Source: Elysia crispata (Eukaryota > Mollusca > Gastropoda > Plakobranchidae). Taken from it: a DNA stretch of 64,000 nt. The translations under genes and the position numbers were made by a program. Numbering within the stretch: the stretch's first letter is position 1; each line of letters begins with the position of its first letter. Where the stretch lies: positions 231,001-295,000 of the forward strand of contig JAWDGP010004033.1 of the NCBI GenBank assembly GCA_033675545.1. Direction: 5' to 3'. Below the pieces are notes generated by a model that was given only the letters and a program-made list of their open reading frames with translations, had not been told where the DNA came from and made no database searches. Positions 13,046 to 27,314 of the stretch are shown one piece after another.

Positions 13046-14010
13046 GGTGGGAAGAGAGACAAACAAATAGACGAAGAGAGGAATGATCCGCCTTTTAGTC
13101 TAGTTTAAAAAAATGAAATAACGAAGGATAAAAAAAGAGTTTTATCAAATTCATCCTCAACACACCAGGCCGGCCACAGGTGCACACAATGCTGACGGAA
13201 GCCTGGCCTGAAGGTCATCGAGATGGGAGGAGGGAAAAAAGGAAGATGGGAGTGGAGAGGGAAAAAAAAAAAGGTTAAAATAACCACGAAAGAACAGAAA
13301 GAAGCTGTGGTCGAGGTGACATTGTGAACGGTTTTAGGCAGGCTGCTGCTGCTGCGTCTTTGTAATTCTTTACTCTCAGGCTGTCCCCCCTGGGCTGACC
13401 TTCCCGAGTTCCTCTCTTCTAAATGTCATTCTCTAGTTTTCACTCAGATTTGAAAAAGGTTGATCCCCTCCTCCTCCTGTCTACCTGGAACCTTTCTAGT
13501 TCTACCATAAAAAGGGTGATTTTTATTGCATCCATCAGTTGAGCCACATAATCATTGTGAATTTCCATTTCCCCTACCCCATCCCTAATTATTTTTTTTA
13601 ATTTTCTCACAATGAGTCGCTCCCCCCCACCTTTTTTTTTCCCTAGCACCACTCTGCCTTAATTAAAAACATGTTTTCACGTCCTATACACACTCATCGA
13701 TCTAAATGATTAGATACTGAAACAGTGTGTACTACATGTATTGATGTTTGTCCCGAGAGGATTATTACATTATCACTTCGGTTATTACGTTCGTCTTCCC
13801 ACTTCCCAGCCGTCGTTGTTTGAGGATTGGGTTTCGTTGAGATGAGTCATCGCAAAAAAAAAAATCGCTTGTTTTACTTTTTCCCATTTTCTTTTTGTCC
13901 CTCCGTCTCCTACGCCTTCTTTTCTTAATTTCATTGAAGCTTACTTTCTTATTGTCTTATTCAAGTTTCTTTGTGTACTACGTGAATCTCGCTAGTAATA
14001 TATTTTACGC
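13046..14010. other. Intergenic, no gene recognised
   Basis: Mixed composition with short A-, T- and C-runs. No convincing coding potential. Confidence 0.5.
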
Positions 14011-14026
14011 ATCTCTCTCTCTCTCT

Positions 14027-14077
<51 letters not shown>

Positions 14078-14132
14078 GTGTCTCTGTCTGTCTGTCTGTC
14101 TCTGTCTCTCTCTCTCACCCCCCACCCCCCCT
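14011..14132. repeat. (CT)n with CTGT and C-rich end
   Basis: Pure CT to about 14082, then CTGT variants, then two C-runs. Confidence 0.96.
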
Positions 14133-15088
14133 CATTTCAAATATCATGGTAAATATGCAGTTCAGACATTTGCTCAATGGGTTATATTGTAAAGTCATAC
14201 TTATACTTTGCATATGTGGTGGAAGAGGGTATAGGAGCCCCCAGTCTTACTTTGTTTCAAAAGCAAAATGTTATAACAGACGGTGGCTAGCTTTTGGTGT
14301 ATCTCCTTTAGCATCCACTATCTCGAAAAACGGTGCCACGTAACTAAAGCGTTGCCATAAATCTAAGTTTAAGAGATGAGAGTTTCTGAAATGCCATTGC
14401 CCGTCGCCTGTGTTTCAGACACATTGGTCAGATGGGATCTTCAAATTGTACAAAGTCTGTTTCCTCTGTTCATGTAATTGCAGCCATGCTTATAGCGTCC
14501 TTTGGGAATGACGTAACCATTGCCTTGTTGAGAAATTCTCAATTGTTTCAGGTCGCTATCTTGTCTCTGTGAATCTTATCCGGTTAATCTTTATGCTGCA
14601 CTATCCAGTTGGGTTGATTGCTTTCTAAATCTCGTGAAGATTTGGTTAATGTTTATGCTGATCTGTGGGATGAGAATCAGTTTTAATCAAATCAGCCGGA
14701 TACACATATATGTACATGGCTATCTGTATGTCATGCATGACAGAATATAACCTGTTTTTGTCCTGACCACCAGCAGGCACTCAAGGATGGGTTGTCGAGG
14801 GTGCGACTATGTTAAATTCAAGGAAGCAACAAAGATAAGGTCGAATTCTTATGTGCAATACAACCATGCGCCTTGTACATGTAGTGACATTCAAAGACAA
14901 ACCAGCCCCTCCCGCACCCTACACCCAGACCTTTTTACTCCATCATGACTGCCAGGAAGGCAACTGACGTGGACATTTTTTTTTTACTGAAATTCAAATA
15001 AACAATTTTATGCCAAGGGGATAAAATTTGAAATCCGGTCGTTGCACATGCACCCTGCAGACACATGGGCTAGTTTGGGAGAATTTGG

Positions 15089-15093
<5 letters not shown>

Positions 15094-15173
<80 letters not shown>
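15094..15173. repeat. (TG)n(AG)n compound microsatellite
   Basis: About 34 bp of TG switches without interruption to about 46 bp of AG. Confidence 0.97.
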
Positions 15174-15178
<5 letters not shown>

Positions 15179-15682
15179 CCGCTTAGCAGAGATTAGGATA
15201 TAATCCATGTCATATAACTTCACTTTATGGCATAGCTCCTCTTAAATTGTCGAATATCGAATAGATTCTGTCAACAGACAGTGTTTTTATCGTGTGTGCA
15301 CGCTAGCAAATGTGAGTTTTATCTTCTATTAAAACGTCGCAACCTCGTTAACTTCTGTCTCGACTTTAGGAAACAGGAACCACAAAGATCACAAATGGTT
15401 TATGCGCTTCCTGGGAACGAGGGCTTTAAACGCATGTCACGTTAAGTGGTCTCTTAATCGTAATGGTATGCCACACCAAGGGACACCTGCAGAAGAGTGT
15501 GAAAACTTCCCCTGATTATGTTTCAGTTTGCAAACCACACACACACACTGCACTCTCTAATTAATTTTGATCTCTTATTCGTAACTTGAGATGTTGTTGG
15601 TGAATGTTGGCCAAACGGAATTAGTCTTAGTTTGCTGATAATTGCGATGAAGTCATTTGATGGAGAGAGGAGGGTTAGAAAG

Positions 15683-15838
15683 GCACCAGCCAGTTTAGTT
15701 GGCTGAGCTTTGGATTGATAATAAGGAGGCCCGGAGTTCGAATCCCGCTTGGGCCATGGAGTGTTGGGAAATATTAGCCATTCTAACATAACCGATCCAT
15801 CAAAATGGGGTACATTAACCAATTAAAAAAAAAAAAAA
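15683..15838 (+). mobile_element. tRNA-derived SINE with poly(A) tail
   Basis: The head is tRNA-like. Box A is TAGTTGGCTGAGC, an anticodon-arm-like segment follows (GGATTGATAATAAGG), and box B is GAGTTCGAATCCC, very close to the canonical GGTTCGAATCC. The first and last parts of the head (GGCACCA, GGGCCA) do not form a good acceptor stem, so it is not a working tRNA gene. A body of about 70 bp ends in an A-run of about 13 near 15826-15838. Confidence 0.8.
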
Positions 15839-18684
15839 CTTAACCGTCGGCAAACATTCACAGCGCAGCTTTTATGAGTCAAAAATAATGAGAATGAACG
15901 GTTCAGTTTGAATTGTATAGGAAACTAGGAAAAAAAATGCTTGAGGAGATGATTGCATGAGTTTGTTATGTCACCTTCAAGTGCTATGATTTCATTGAAC
16001 TAAATTGCATTTTTATGTTATCAACTGCTGTCAGCTTTCAATAAGTATTGACGGTTATAAGGTACACACGAATAGAATATCTAGGCCTATTTAGTTCTAA
16101 ATTTTGGTGTACGAACCTATTACATGTATTATAATAGTCATACAGAAGGCGTGTGAACCAAATATAACAATACAGACCAAGCGGTTTGTTAGAATATAAA
16201 AACCCTTTAACTGTAGCTAAAACGAGAAGAGCATTACAAAAATCGCATTTAGTTTCATAGCGCTAAGGCAAAATAAAAGTACATACATGAATCTCAATTT
16301 TCATTTTCGGTTTTTGAGTTAACTAGAAATTGGACCGGCAGACCTTTACGACGCCCACTTTTTCCTTCCCTTCAGTGATCAAAAGGAATTTCGTCATCCC
16401 TAGCATAATAATAAAACGTTCAGCTAGCCTTCATCAGAAGTTAAAGTATGGTCAGTCGGTCAAACCGCAAGAGAGTATTACCATATTAGCGGTGAAACGA
16501 GTACACATGCTGTGCACTTGCACATCATGGTGTACCCGAGAACATGGGTGTGCTGACGGAAGCTTTAATAAATGTCAACTGGCTATTATAAGAGTGTGTG
16601 TCCGGAGGGTTACCACTGAAGCCCGAGGCGGTGTCCCCCCCTCTCAATATCCCAGGTGGATTATTCCCATGCGGAAACGCAAAGAAAACACATCAATCAC
16701 ATTGCCCGGACCAATGACCGCTGACTGGACACTGGCAAACACAAGTTCGAGAATGCACTAGGAAGCTTGACGTCCACTAAGTCCATCCGGTGGTGTAGGA
16801 GGACACCTCGAGAGGACTGTGTCAAAATCGCGCTCTCGAGTTTATCTCCAGTGGCCATTATTTTATCTAAATTCACGCTGAGACAAGGGTAGCAAGCGTG
16901 TGTGTGTTTCGATACCGCGAATGTTTCACGTCCACTTAGTCCCTGTAAGAGTCCGATTTGAGGGAATTTCATTGTCGGTAAACGTATACACACACTTGGC
17001 TCGAGGGAGGGAGGAGGAGGCATGTTTGGCTTAAGAATCACTTGAGGTGCTGTGAGCGGCAATCGTACCGCCCTCCTAGGTCTGTAGGAAGGTTCGCGAT
17101 ATATGAAAGCCTTGGAACAACTGCGTCCAGGAATAACTGTGGCAGGTGACAAGCTGCGGCTCGATGACGAAATACAACTGATGTCACGGAAACTAGAAGT
17201 GACCCGTAGATTGTGCTGACTTGCGAACCTGGGTGATCCAAGTGGCACCTATTTTAGTACGGTACATACAGTATGTTTTTATTATTGCCATTACAACTTA
17301 TAGCTCTCACGCATCTGCTAATATTGTTCAACATTCTTATGCACCGTACTTCCTCCCATGAGAATCTAAGAGGGACTTAAGGGGGCGGTCCAGAACTACT
17401 ACAGACGTCTTAAAAAGATGATTTGAAATGACTTACAAGATCACTGCAAGGCAGGTTAAAGATCGCACAATATGTAATGACTCTATAAACATGGCAAAAG
17501 CCAAGTAGCTTCACTAGGGTGCAGTGGTGTTCAACATAAGATAGTTACGGTATTCAATTCTCCTTCGGAGTCATAAAGCTTTGCATCAGCCAATTTTAAA
17601 TGAGTGAAGCGCAAGTTCATTTAAAGTGATGTGTAAACATACAATAAGAACAATACAAACACTTGCCCACTCTGCTATCATGGCACACATTAAAATGGCA
17701 TACGAATAAAAATGAACGGTTTCTTTCCATTAAAAGTGTGCCTATGTGTTTAAGATAAGTTTGACTGGTTCATTTTTGCTCTAGCTTAGGGTGCACATTC
17801 AAATCCTAAGCTTGGTATCTGGATTTCTTTGCCGTGTTTGACCTAGACATAACCGCTAGGAGACTTGATATCTGAAACCATAAACCTTTTATCATAACTT
17901 ACCAGCAGCGATTTTTAGCGTGATCGTGTCTCATTCTCCTATCGCATTCAGGCGTTTTACAATTCTATTCTGACTGCCAAATCATTGGGGTCGTTTATGA
18001 ATGGGATTTAAAGTACATTCCTGAGGCTTATTGATTTGGAAGATATCATTTTGTACACGCGAATACATTAGTATATGAAAATCGCTGGAGAAATATTGAG
18101 GCTTCTCTTGTTATATATTCGAGGAGAGCAGATTTACATCCTGTGCCATGTACCAAATGTAAGCACACAATGACTTGTATGGACTATGGTGCACGGCATA
18201 AAAATTTGTTGGCTGGGATAGTCGTGTTGTTATGATGGAGCATGCAGTTTTACAAGGTGATTTACTTAGTATCATATTGGCTATCGTGGGACGCGGTCGA
18301 TATTGAAAGTAGACACTATCAATGTAAACACCCAATCAATTTTGAAGGTAAAAGTATACAAGCTAGATCACAACTCTTGAAACACTACATACAGTTTAAG
18401 TTCCAGGATCAGTGAAGATGCAAAGGTGACCGAAGACGTTCCAGAAATGTAAAAAAAAAAATGTAAAGCAGTCACCAACTAGAACTCAAGTAAGACAATG
18501 AACTAAAAAAAACCCAATTATATTAGACATAGACGACGTTTCGCTTTATTAGCTTCCTTGGTAACTCTACAAAACAGAACTAATACACATATACATAATA
18601 ATCATTTTACACCAGTGAACACTCTTGCAGAACCAGAACTTGTTTTCTCACTCAATCAACCCCTTTTCTACCTCCCTCCCCCCT

Positions 18685-18688
<4 letters not shown>
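15839..18688. other. Intergenic, no gene supported
   Basis: Includes two overlapping opposite-strand open frames at 16330-16761 (143 codons) and 16697-17248 (183 codons). Neither shows a domain, helix pattern or paired splice sites that I recognise. A real lineage-specific gene cannot be excluded. Confidence 0.45.

Positions 18689-18762
<74 letters not shown>
18689..18762. repeat. (CT)n microsatellite
   Basis: Pure CT run of about 74 bp. Confidence 0.97.
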
Positions 18763-18764
<2 letters not shown>

Positions 18765-21513
18765 CGAAGGTGATATGTTTATCATGGATCTTCACTGTTT
18801 TTCTTTCTCTAATTTAATACGGAGGTGTTGCAGTACAATTACACCCGTAAACACGTACAGTATCGCGAGAGGGTGCTGGGCCACGAACCGTGGCAGCAGG
18901 GCACGCAACCACTCCTTGTAAATTATACAAATACATCGGTAATCAAATATCGCACGTTTGCACACACGTTTAAAGTAATAAAACTAAAAAAAAAAAAAAA
19001 AAACCGCGCTGTTGTGTCCAAAAGAAGGCTACCACACGGTTGCGAACAAAGACGTTCGATCTGTGAATAAAGGAAAAGAAAGGCATAACAAAGCCTTCAG
19101 GCCCATACATACACAGTCATGCTGTCTAGCTGTGAGTCAGAGCCGTATCAACACACATACACACACACACCACGTATTATCAGGTTTCCATTCGATCCCA
19201 GGCTGGATTATCTCGTTATATTTTTTTTTTCTTTTCTAATTCGATAAGTACATTCCTATATAAATTAAATCTTTTGTATGTATCACACGCGACACATTGG
19301 AGGTTAATACATCTAAGAGTAGCGTTATTAGCTTTTGTTGAAGAATGCATTCGAGAACTGGGGGTAAAGAGAAATTTGCTTTTTACGGTTAACCTGTTGC
19401 GATTTGTTTTTTTTTTTTAATTTTACACCTCAATGAAGTTAAGTAGTCACGCTCAGTACAGTGTACAGATTCTTAAGCTTACTTCATCTTCTTCGTGCGG
19501 GGAAAAATGTCATTATTCAAGATTAGTTCATGTTATATAGGCCTAAATCTAGCTGTAGATGCTCACTGTCAAATTTTGATTTAATTCGACTTTGGTTATT
19601 TCACAGAAATAATCTCGACAAAGATCTAGATTCTGGATGTAGATCTAGATCCTAAACTTTGACAAGTTATCAAAAACCGATTTCGAAAGTGGACTATATA
19701 CTACACGTGTCGACGTCTATGTCTCGCCATCATCGTTTGCATGGATGCTGCGATCTCTTTTAAATAAGAAAAGAATTAAAAAAACAAAAACAAAAACTGT
19801 CAGCAACGTATCAACTATAATTCACTAAAGTATTACACGTGTTATGTCGATATGCATAGATTGAAATGCTTAAAAATCTAACTGATATCACAAACAATTA
19901 CATTATGAGTAATCCAAACTGATCTAAGCTCTAAAGTGCCGTGTCAGAAGATAACCAAGATACCTACCGATCTATTTCTTCCAGTAGCTGCGATGAATAA
20001 ATCCATGGTGAAAATGGTTCCCAAGAGGGTGTTCGTTTTTTGTTTTTGTTTTTTTTTTTTTTTGTCTCTTTTTAGAAACCCCACACAGTGCGTACCCCAG
20101 AGACGCTTTGCCTCTGTAACACCTTCAATGCACGCACTCTGTCGAGACTGCAGTCTGTACGATGGTACACCTGTGCGATTCGCGCTGGGTCAAGTTCTCT
20201 AGCCTACTTCTTCGCTTTTACAGGGAAAGATAAAGTGTCTTCAGACAGCAGTTGTATAATTTGGACCAGGCTTGCATTAAGATCCTGACACTTTATCTTG
20301 CCTGACTCGCCAATCATCAAGCTTGATAGTAATAATACACATGACATGATTCCGTCAGCTCTGTGTGGAATAGCGCAGTAAAAATAATAAATATGTTGAC
20401 ATAGTATTTGCGTCCTTCATTGGTGAAACACATTTTTTTTCCACATCAGTTCTACGCTAGTGTGATCTATGACCTATAACAACAAGAAATATCGCTGGTA
20501 AACATTATGTACATGTAGAACTATATAAACAAGATTTCTCATCATAGAAAGATGCTCCGTCTCTCAATGCGACATTCCTTTTCGGTTGATCACAATTCAA
20601 ACTTGTCAGATCGTACAGTGATCGAATGTTGCTTTTCTTAAGGCAGAAGTTCGACCCTTTCAAGCCATGCGATTTAAAGTACCACGTATGCTCATACGCG
20701 TCATAGTGGTATACAGAAGATAAACGCTAACACGACTGGTCCCGCAACCGTTAGATCAAATTATAAATATAAAAATAAAGAATAGATCAATCTAGATCCC
20801 TAGCCCTCCTCATCTCAGTGATCGAATCCGCTCAGCTCTGTAGGTTGGCCACGGGCTAGATCTCTGTCTGCTAAAAAGACTGGGAAGTGGATAACCGGAG
20901 GTCCGGAGAGAGAGAGAAATACTGAGACAGCTGCTGCAGTGAAGGGGCCTGCTTCAGTAGTGGTGGTGGTATATAAGGTGGTAGTGGTAGTAGTAGTAGT
21001 GGTGGCGGTAGCGAGATGAGACGCCGACATCGACAACCTCGCACAGCGCGCCGACCTGGCCAGCTGGGCCCCCGCTACAAGACAGTATTGTACGGGATTT
21101 GTACCACTTTGCTTAAAGGTCACCGTTTCCTCGCTGGCCTTTGAGCCTCTGTCAAATCTGAAAGGACAACATTATGCTACATTGAGTTAATGCCGGTCGC
21201 CTTTGTCCTCGGGAAGCTTGAGTCCATTAATGCGAACGGCATTTAGATGATAAGAAAAAATAACAAAATCTAAATTTGTCTTTGTAAATGAACGTCAAAT
21301 AAATTTCTTTTTCCATCTTATTTTACTCCTCAGATTTACTTTTACCCCCTCCCCCGTTTGATTACAATTAAAGAATACGAGAACGTCTTATTGTAAATTC
21401 AAAATAAGTGAATGACGTCACTGTTTACTCATGCGTGAAAAATGAAAGGTCGGTTTTGGCCAAGATCTTATCAAAACCCTTAGGGGCCTTTGGAATGTGG
21501 ACAGAAAAGAGAG

Positions 21514-21518
<5 letters not shown>
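18763..21518. other. Intergenic, no gene recognised
   Basis: Contains TAGATCTA-type words at 19540-19660 and 20780-20860, and a degenerate GGT/AGT triplet stretch at 20956-21010. No supported exon. Confidence 0.5.

Positions 21519-21581
<63 letters not shown>
21519..21581. repeat. (GA)n microsatellite
   Basis: Pure GA run of about 63 bp. Confidence 0.97.
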
Positions 21582-21583
<2 letters not shown>

Positions 21584-21799
21584 GGTGTGTGTGATGGTTG
21601 AACCATGCCTATTTTACCCACAAATACCTCCTATCATTACTGCTACCACTTCTAAATCCATACATGCATGTGTTGCTCTCTCTCTAGCTCTTTCTCTCTT
21701 GCGCTCTCTGTTCACCCTGATCTCTTCACGACCTAATTGAAGACATAAATGTTACAATGATGCCCATATTATTTCTCGTATTTTTATCTGTGTTAGTGT

Positions 21800-21803
21800 G
21801 CCC

Positions 21804-21887
<84 letters not shown>
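21800..21887. repeat. C-run plus (CT)n
   Basis: About 14 C bases lead into about 72 bp of CT. Confidence 0.97.
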
Positions 21888-21889
<2 letters not shown>

Positions 21890-22061
21890 CACTCTGTCTT
21901 CACAACTTGCCATTGACTCGAAGCTAAAAGCACGAAGATTATCTTCCTATGTAAAATGGTAAAGATTGTCTTGTGAAAATCGAACGTTCAAAACAGAGTG
22001 AGAGAAAAAAAAAAAAAAAAAAAAAAAGCAAGTAAAAAGAGTACTATCATTTCAAACCAGA

Positions 22062-22130
22062 GGCAATATTAGCTCAACGGTTTGCCTGCCAGCACAGTGG
22101 CCATGATAATCATGGCTGAAAAGATGGAGA
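22062..22130 (+). mobile_element. Possible SINE head (tRNA-like)
   Basis: The segment GGCAATATTAGCTCAACGG, followed by CCTGCCAGCACAGTGG, resembles the 5' half of tRNA-derived SINEs. Box B is not recognisable and an A-run lies upstream, not downstream. Weak. Confidence 0.25.
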
Positions 22131-22557
22131 GGAGAATTATACAGTTGTTGTCTCTGAGCATCGGCTGTGATTTCCCTCTCAACACCGAGCAGAGGAGACC
22201 AGGATCCGCGTGATGCGGGAGGAGGAGGCGGCCCTCACTCGGTGGACTACACTAGCGTATCGATCCGGCGTCATGGCTCTTCGACCAGATCCTGTGTCAC
22301 AAGGACAGGACATCTCCGGCCCCCCGGCCCCCCAACCCAACCCTTCCCACTTCCTTGGACTGATCGATAGTGCGTCTACATATTCATGCATTCCTGGAGT
22401 TCTTTCCCTCCCTGGCCCTACATCCGTCCGTCCGTCCGTCAGAGCGGGTCGATTTTTAGTTTTAATTAGTGCGCCGAGGGACTAACGTTATATTAAGGTT
22501 TCATCATCTGCTTGTTCTTCACCACCAATACCCCTTGCTCCTCCTCCTCCGCATTTT

Positions 22558-22690
22558 CCTTCTTCTTCTTCTTCTTCTTCTTCTTCTTCTTCTTCTTCTT
22601 CTTCTTCTTCTTCTTCTTCTTCTTCTTCTTCTTCTTCTTCTTCTTCTTCTTCTTCTTCTTCTTCTTCTTCTTCTTTCTTTCTTTCTTTTT
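22558..22690. repeat. (TTC)n then (TTTC)n
   Basis: About 38 TTC units followed by three TTTC units. Homopyrimidine on the plus strand. Confidence 0.97.
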
Positions 22691-25600
22691 CCCTACCTCC
22701 TTTACTCTTCATCTCCTTGTCATCTCCTCGTATATTAGTCGATTCAGCACTATTAAATTTTCCAAGAAGAGGAAATGATGATGTTAAAAAAAAAGAGAGA
22801 ACAATTATCCTGACATATAACATAATAGATCTACCCAGGGAAAAGCAAAATTGCTTTGATGTTGATCCATGCATAAATATAAATTTTGGAGGAGGCGGTG
22901 TATGGCAAATTGTTCGTTTAATTATATTCCCGAGAGAGACAGACAGGCACAGACACATACACACAAAGATAGAGACCGTTATTTCTCGACCATCGAGGAA
23001 AAATGAAAGCGGCCATGCTCTTAATTAGTTTTTATACTTTATGACAAGCTCAATCCACCGTCTACATTGTATTTGCTCCAGTCTAAACAAAACAATAAAG
23101 TTAAAGGTCAGTGCGAGGTAGTAAATAAGGTGCGGGGATTAAGAGGGTTAGCGAAGCAATAAATAAGGCTTAGGACGGATGGAGGCAATGATGATGATTG
23201 GAATTAAACGGTTTTTCAAAAAGATCTAAATTGCGCTTTGAACATGAAAGACAAAAGAATGAATCTTTCAGTTTCAATAACGAAATAACGTAGGCAAAGG
23301 AAAAACATCACTTTTTTGTACAAGGCGACGCAAGATTTTAAAAAAAAATTGTGTGTGTGTGTGTGTGTGGGGGGGGGAGATAAGCATCATTAGGAAATAT
23401 AAAATAAAATTTAAAAAAAAGTATCAAGCAGGCTCATCCTCCACTCGAAAAAATATACATAATTATAGACTTCATTATCTCATGTTTAGCACCCAAACCG
23501 AAGCAAAACCTTGCAACCATCGACATCATCAGTAGAACAAAAAATACATGATTTAATAAAAAAAAAAAAAAAACCCGAGAAAATTGAGAACAGAAAGGCC
23601 GACTGGTGCCCGGTCCCAGTCAGAGAGAATGATGTTTTAAGACTCCTGGGACCATCATTCAGCTTCTTCCCCAAAGTCGTATAGCGGGTAAAAGGCCCCG
23701 GGAACCCAGGATCTAATAATAAAACGTGCTGCCAACAAAAGAAAAGGTTCAGGCCCCTATAGCAGAGCCTGGTCACGCTGGCTTTGGAGGGAAAACACAA
23801 TGCTCGGAGAATACGAGAAGGTTCTATTGTGTCAAATATTGACTGCAGCGGGATGGTGGATGCAGCTAGTTCGGGTTATGTTTAAGGTTTTCTAACATCC
23901 CGCTGTTTTTTTTTTAGTTTTGTTTTTGTTTTTTGTTTTTTGTTGGTTTTTTTTTGTTAGCAAAATAATGTCGAAAGCTGCAAGTTTAAGCAGTTTTGCT
24001 GTAATAGTGTAAATATCATTTTGTACCGCCACCACAATCGCATAGGGTTTTTTTTTATTATTATTATTCCTGAATTAATGCATCTTCAAATTTCACATAT
24101 CGAATCGTACAAAGACTTTCCAACTTTTAAAATATTAAGCGATGATATACTTGCAAAATTTTTGAAGAGAAATATCGAATTCCAAACATCCAGTAAACAG
24201 CACAACTAAGGAAAATACGTATAACTTTCACCACACAAACCAGCTTAAAATCTGATGAAAAAATGGTGTCTGGTGGCTTTATGGTCTTATGGAATATCAG
24301 TTGACTTTGCTGAGGGTTAGTGTGTATTGAAATGCCCAACTCGGTACGATCTTAACTTCGTTAAAAGGAGGCAGGGAGGCATCAAGGAGTCTTGGTGTTG
24401 GTGTGCCCGACCCCTTAATAGTGTTATAAGTTCAGGGCCGAAAAAACTAAGGGTTTGGAGGATGTCTTTCTGGGTCCCGATTGAATGTTTAACTATCCAA
24501 AAGACGTTGAATATGTGCTGAAGTTTAAAATCCTTATTTTAAACAATATTACAATGCACTGTGAGTGGGCGGAATGTCTAATTAACAATTGTTTTGATCC
24601 CCATTTAGTTTGAAGATTACCACTGTTTCCTGAAGTACAAGATGTACACGAGCTCGTGAAGTTAACGCAACTTTGCAGTGATGAAAAGGGTGAACAAAGT
24701 CGCAGTTTTCAATTTTTGTCTCCACGTATTGCGGTGAAAACTGATAATATTTCCCGCACTTGGTTTCAATCTTCCTTTAAACACCATCCTGATTTGAAGC
24801 TTGTAAGAAAGCTTTGGGTTGCTGTGACGGTCGCGCCAAAGTCTTGGAAAGTGTTATTCTCGTAAAGAAATAAACATTGGTCTTTTCTGTCCAAAGAATA
24901 GAAACACGGACTAAAGCAGGATATAACAGTTCTCCGTTGTCGGCAGATCGTGAGAAGCCCAGTTATTTCAATCTGTGGGGTTCATTGTCCGTTTGTATCA
25001 ATTCTTATTCCCCTTACATGCTCGAAACATGTACCCACTAATAAAACACAAACCAATTTGTTTGTTCATAAAGTTATTTACTTTACTATTTTCAGTCCTT
25101 ACGACAGTAAAAAAAAAACAACTGTAGAGCAGTCAATTCAAATTCTCCATTGCTAAATAGGTTACATAATCGCACGTGTGTACCTATTCTAAATCCAGGC
25201 AGTTTGGGAAATAACTTGTTCAGTTCTGCAGGGGAGCTTTCATTATGTATATTCTTGTATCTACCTAGGAATTTTTTTTTTTTTTTTTTTTGGCATTGTC
25301 TTCCTTATTTAGCTGAAGATTACGTCTCTAAACATCACTTTTCTGCTCGAATTATTCCACACGCAAAATTTTAATAGTTTTCCATGTACAGAATTTTAAT
25401 ACATTCCATACCCGTAATTTAAAGCACCGGAGTTTGTAAATTAGTAAATTAACATCGCACGACTCGAGGTGCCTTTCTCTTGGCGTATCCATCGCGAAAA
25501 CATTCATAGTTGAAAGCTTTGAAACCAGATTTTTTTTTCCACTCGATGATTGATTATATTATGCTGGTATGGCAAGTGAATTGAAAGATGAGCACGGGGC

Positions 25601-26240
25601 TTCCTCATCAGTAAGAGCTGGGCAGGTGAGCGAGCGTTTAAGGCTCCCGTCTCACTTACCGATGGCGTCTGACAGACCTGGCCACACTTTCAGGGTCAAT
25701 GGTCTCTCCTCTTCATTATCATAAAAAGCTGGTAATGTTTTTCAATGGCTTATTTCTATGCAAGGCATAGAAATTCAGTGTATCATAAAATCGCTTAGAA
25801 CAGTAACAGAAACGGACAAAAGCTGAAGTAGCCAAAATGGCCAACGAGGAAAATGAGCCTAAGCGTTAGGCTGAGTCTAGGCTTCTCTGTGATTGGCTAC
25901 AGAGAACACCTTGATTAGGCGCAAGAAGTGTAAATTCAGGTAAACTTCGGAAGGGTGCTTTACCCGTCTCCGAACGGTTTAGAAGTAATTTACGACCTAC
26001 AGGCTACTGTAACAAGCAAACTGACGAAGATCTACTATGTCGTTAGGTCACCGAAAATAACCTGGGTTCGTAGCGTTCGTTTGACAGGAGATCTATGGCC
26101 CTGTAGATGGTATACCGCTTTTTGATTGCTGCTCTCTGTGAAGTGCTTTCTACAGGGAAGTGTTGAGAATGGTTTCGACTTCCGTAGGTGTACAACCGTA
26201 TATTCTATTGCCGCAGAGTAAATGTATATCGTTTGGCCAC
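22691..26240. other. Intergenic, no gene recognised
   Basis: Contains short A-, T- and TG/G-runs (23350-23378). A segment at 25660-25720 has a donor-like GTAAGT on the minus strand with a short open frame before it. I could not pair it with an acceptor or name a product. Confidence 0.45.

Positions 26241-26241
<1 letters not shown>

Positions 26242-26299
<58 letters not shown>
26242..26299. repeat. (GA)n microsatellite
   Basis: GA run with a single GATA interruption. Confidence 0.96.
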
Positions 26300-27314
26300 C
26301 GAACTGGCAGCTTGTAAAACTAAATAAAAGAACACAATCACAAATCTGTGTGGAACATGTCTCATTACAACCAGAGGATGTATATAGTTACATGTTACAG
26401 CATAAAGTTAAGTTCCCACATACACACACCTCGAGACAGACAAGTTTTTTTTTGTTTTTTTTTAAAGCTTATTAATTTAACTCCAGCTATTGCTGCTTTC
26501 TTTAAGTCTTTTCCCTGCGTAATGTTGAAAGATCAGGCCTACCATAATAGAAGACATAGTAATCTCTATTTTTTATGTCATGATTATTTTTCTTAGCTTT
26601 CCTGTTTTGTTTCTTTTTCTTTTCTTTAGTTATTTCATTCGTGTTGGTGAATCTTATTATTATGTCCTTACAAGAACCATATAAAGATTTAAGGATTTGA
26701 AAAAAAGTTTAGAACTTCGCAGAAATGCGGACATAAGCAATGTAGCATCTCATTTTATAGCTGAAAATTTTAATGCAGTATGTTCTTTTCTTTTTAGTTT
26801 TAGTTTTAGTTTGTAGAGCTTGCTGGTTGCCTTTTCTTCAGCAGTCCAAGTTGCCTGGCTGAAAGATACTTTCACCAAGACCTGGCTTGAATATAATGGC
26901 GACTATATCGCGTTGACCCTTTGCTTCATGACTACTCATACCTGATGTATACTGATGGGAAGAAAACTATTGCATGTACCTGCATGATTTACCGGCAGTG
27001 GTAGGCCGCTGCTAGTTTGATGTCTGGATGTGCCGACGTTTACACGTTTTTCTGTTCTCCGCGCGCATGTGTTTCTGGCCGGCCAGATGTCATTAAGATT
27101 AAGGGCAGTTTGAGTGAGACGTAACCTGCCATATCCGTAAATCACGTGTATACAATTCCGCGTAACAGATTTAATATCGTACTTCTTTGATGCACAACAA
27201 TCTGCAAACCTATTTTTTACAACCAAACTTTCTTGTTTCCGCAGCATCTTTGTGGCATTCTTATTGTTAAGAGCCCCATGCAAGTACAGTCATGGGGACA
27301 AATCTATTTTTGTA

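Noticed and set aside
15683-15757. A functional tRNA gene
   Set aside because: The acceptor stem ends do not pair well, and the element continues into a body with a poly(A) tail, which marks a SINE.
16330-17248. Two overlapping opposite-strand open frames of 143 and 183 codons
   Set aside because: No recognisable domain, no paired splice sites, unremarkable composition. A lineage-specific gene remains possible but is not supported.
20956-21123. Thr-rich minus-strand frame and a TATATAAGG word as a promoter
   Set aside because: The frame is a degenerate ACC/ACT triplet repeat, and the TATA-like word has no adjoining exon.
25640-25720. Minus-strand exon-like segment ending at GTAAGT
   Set aside because: A donor-like word with a short open frame, but no acceptor or homology could be paired with it.
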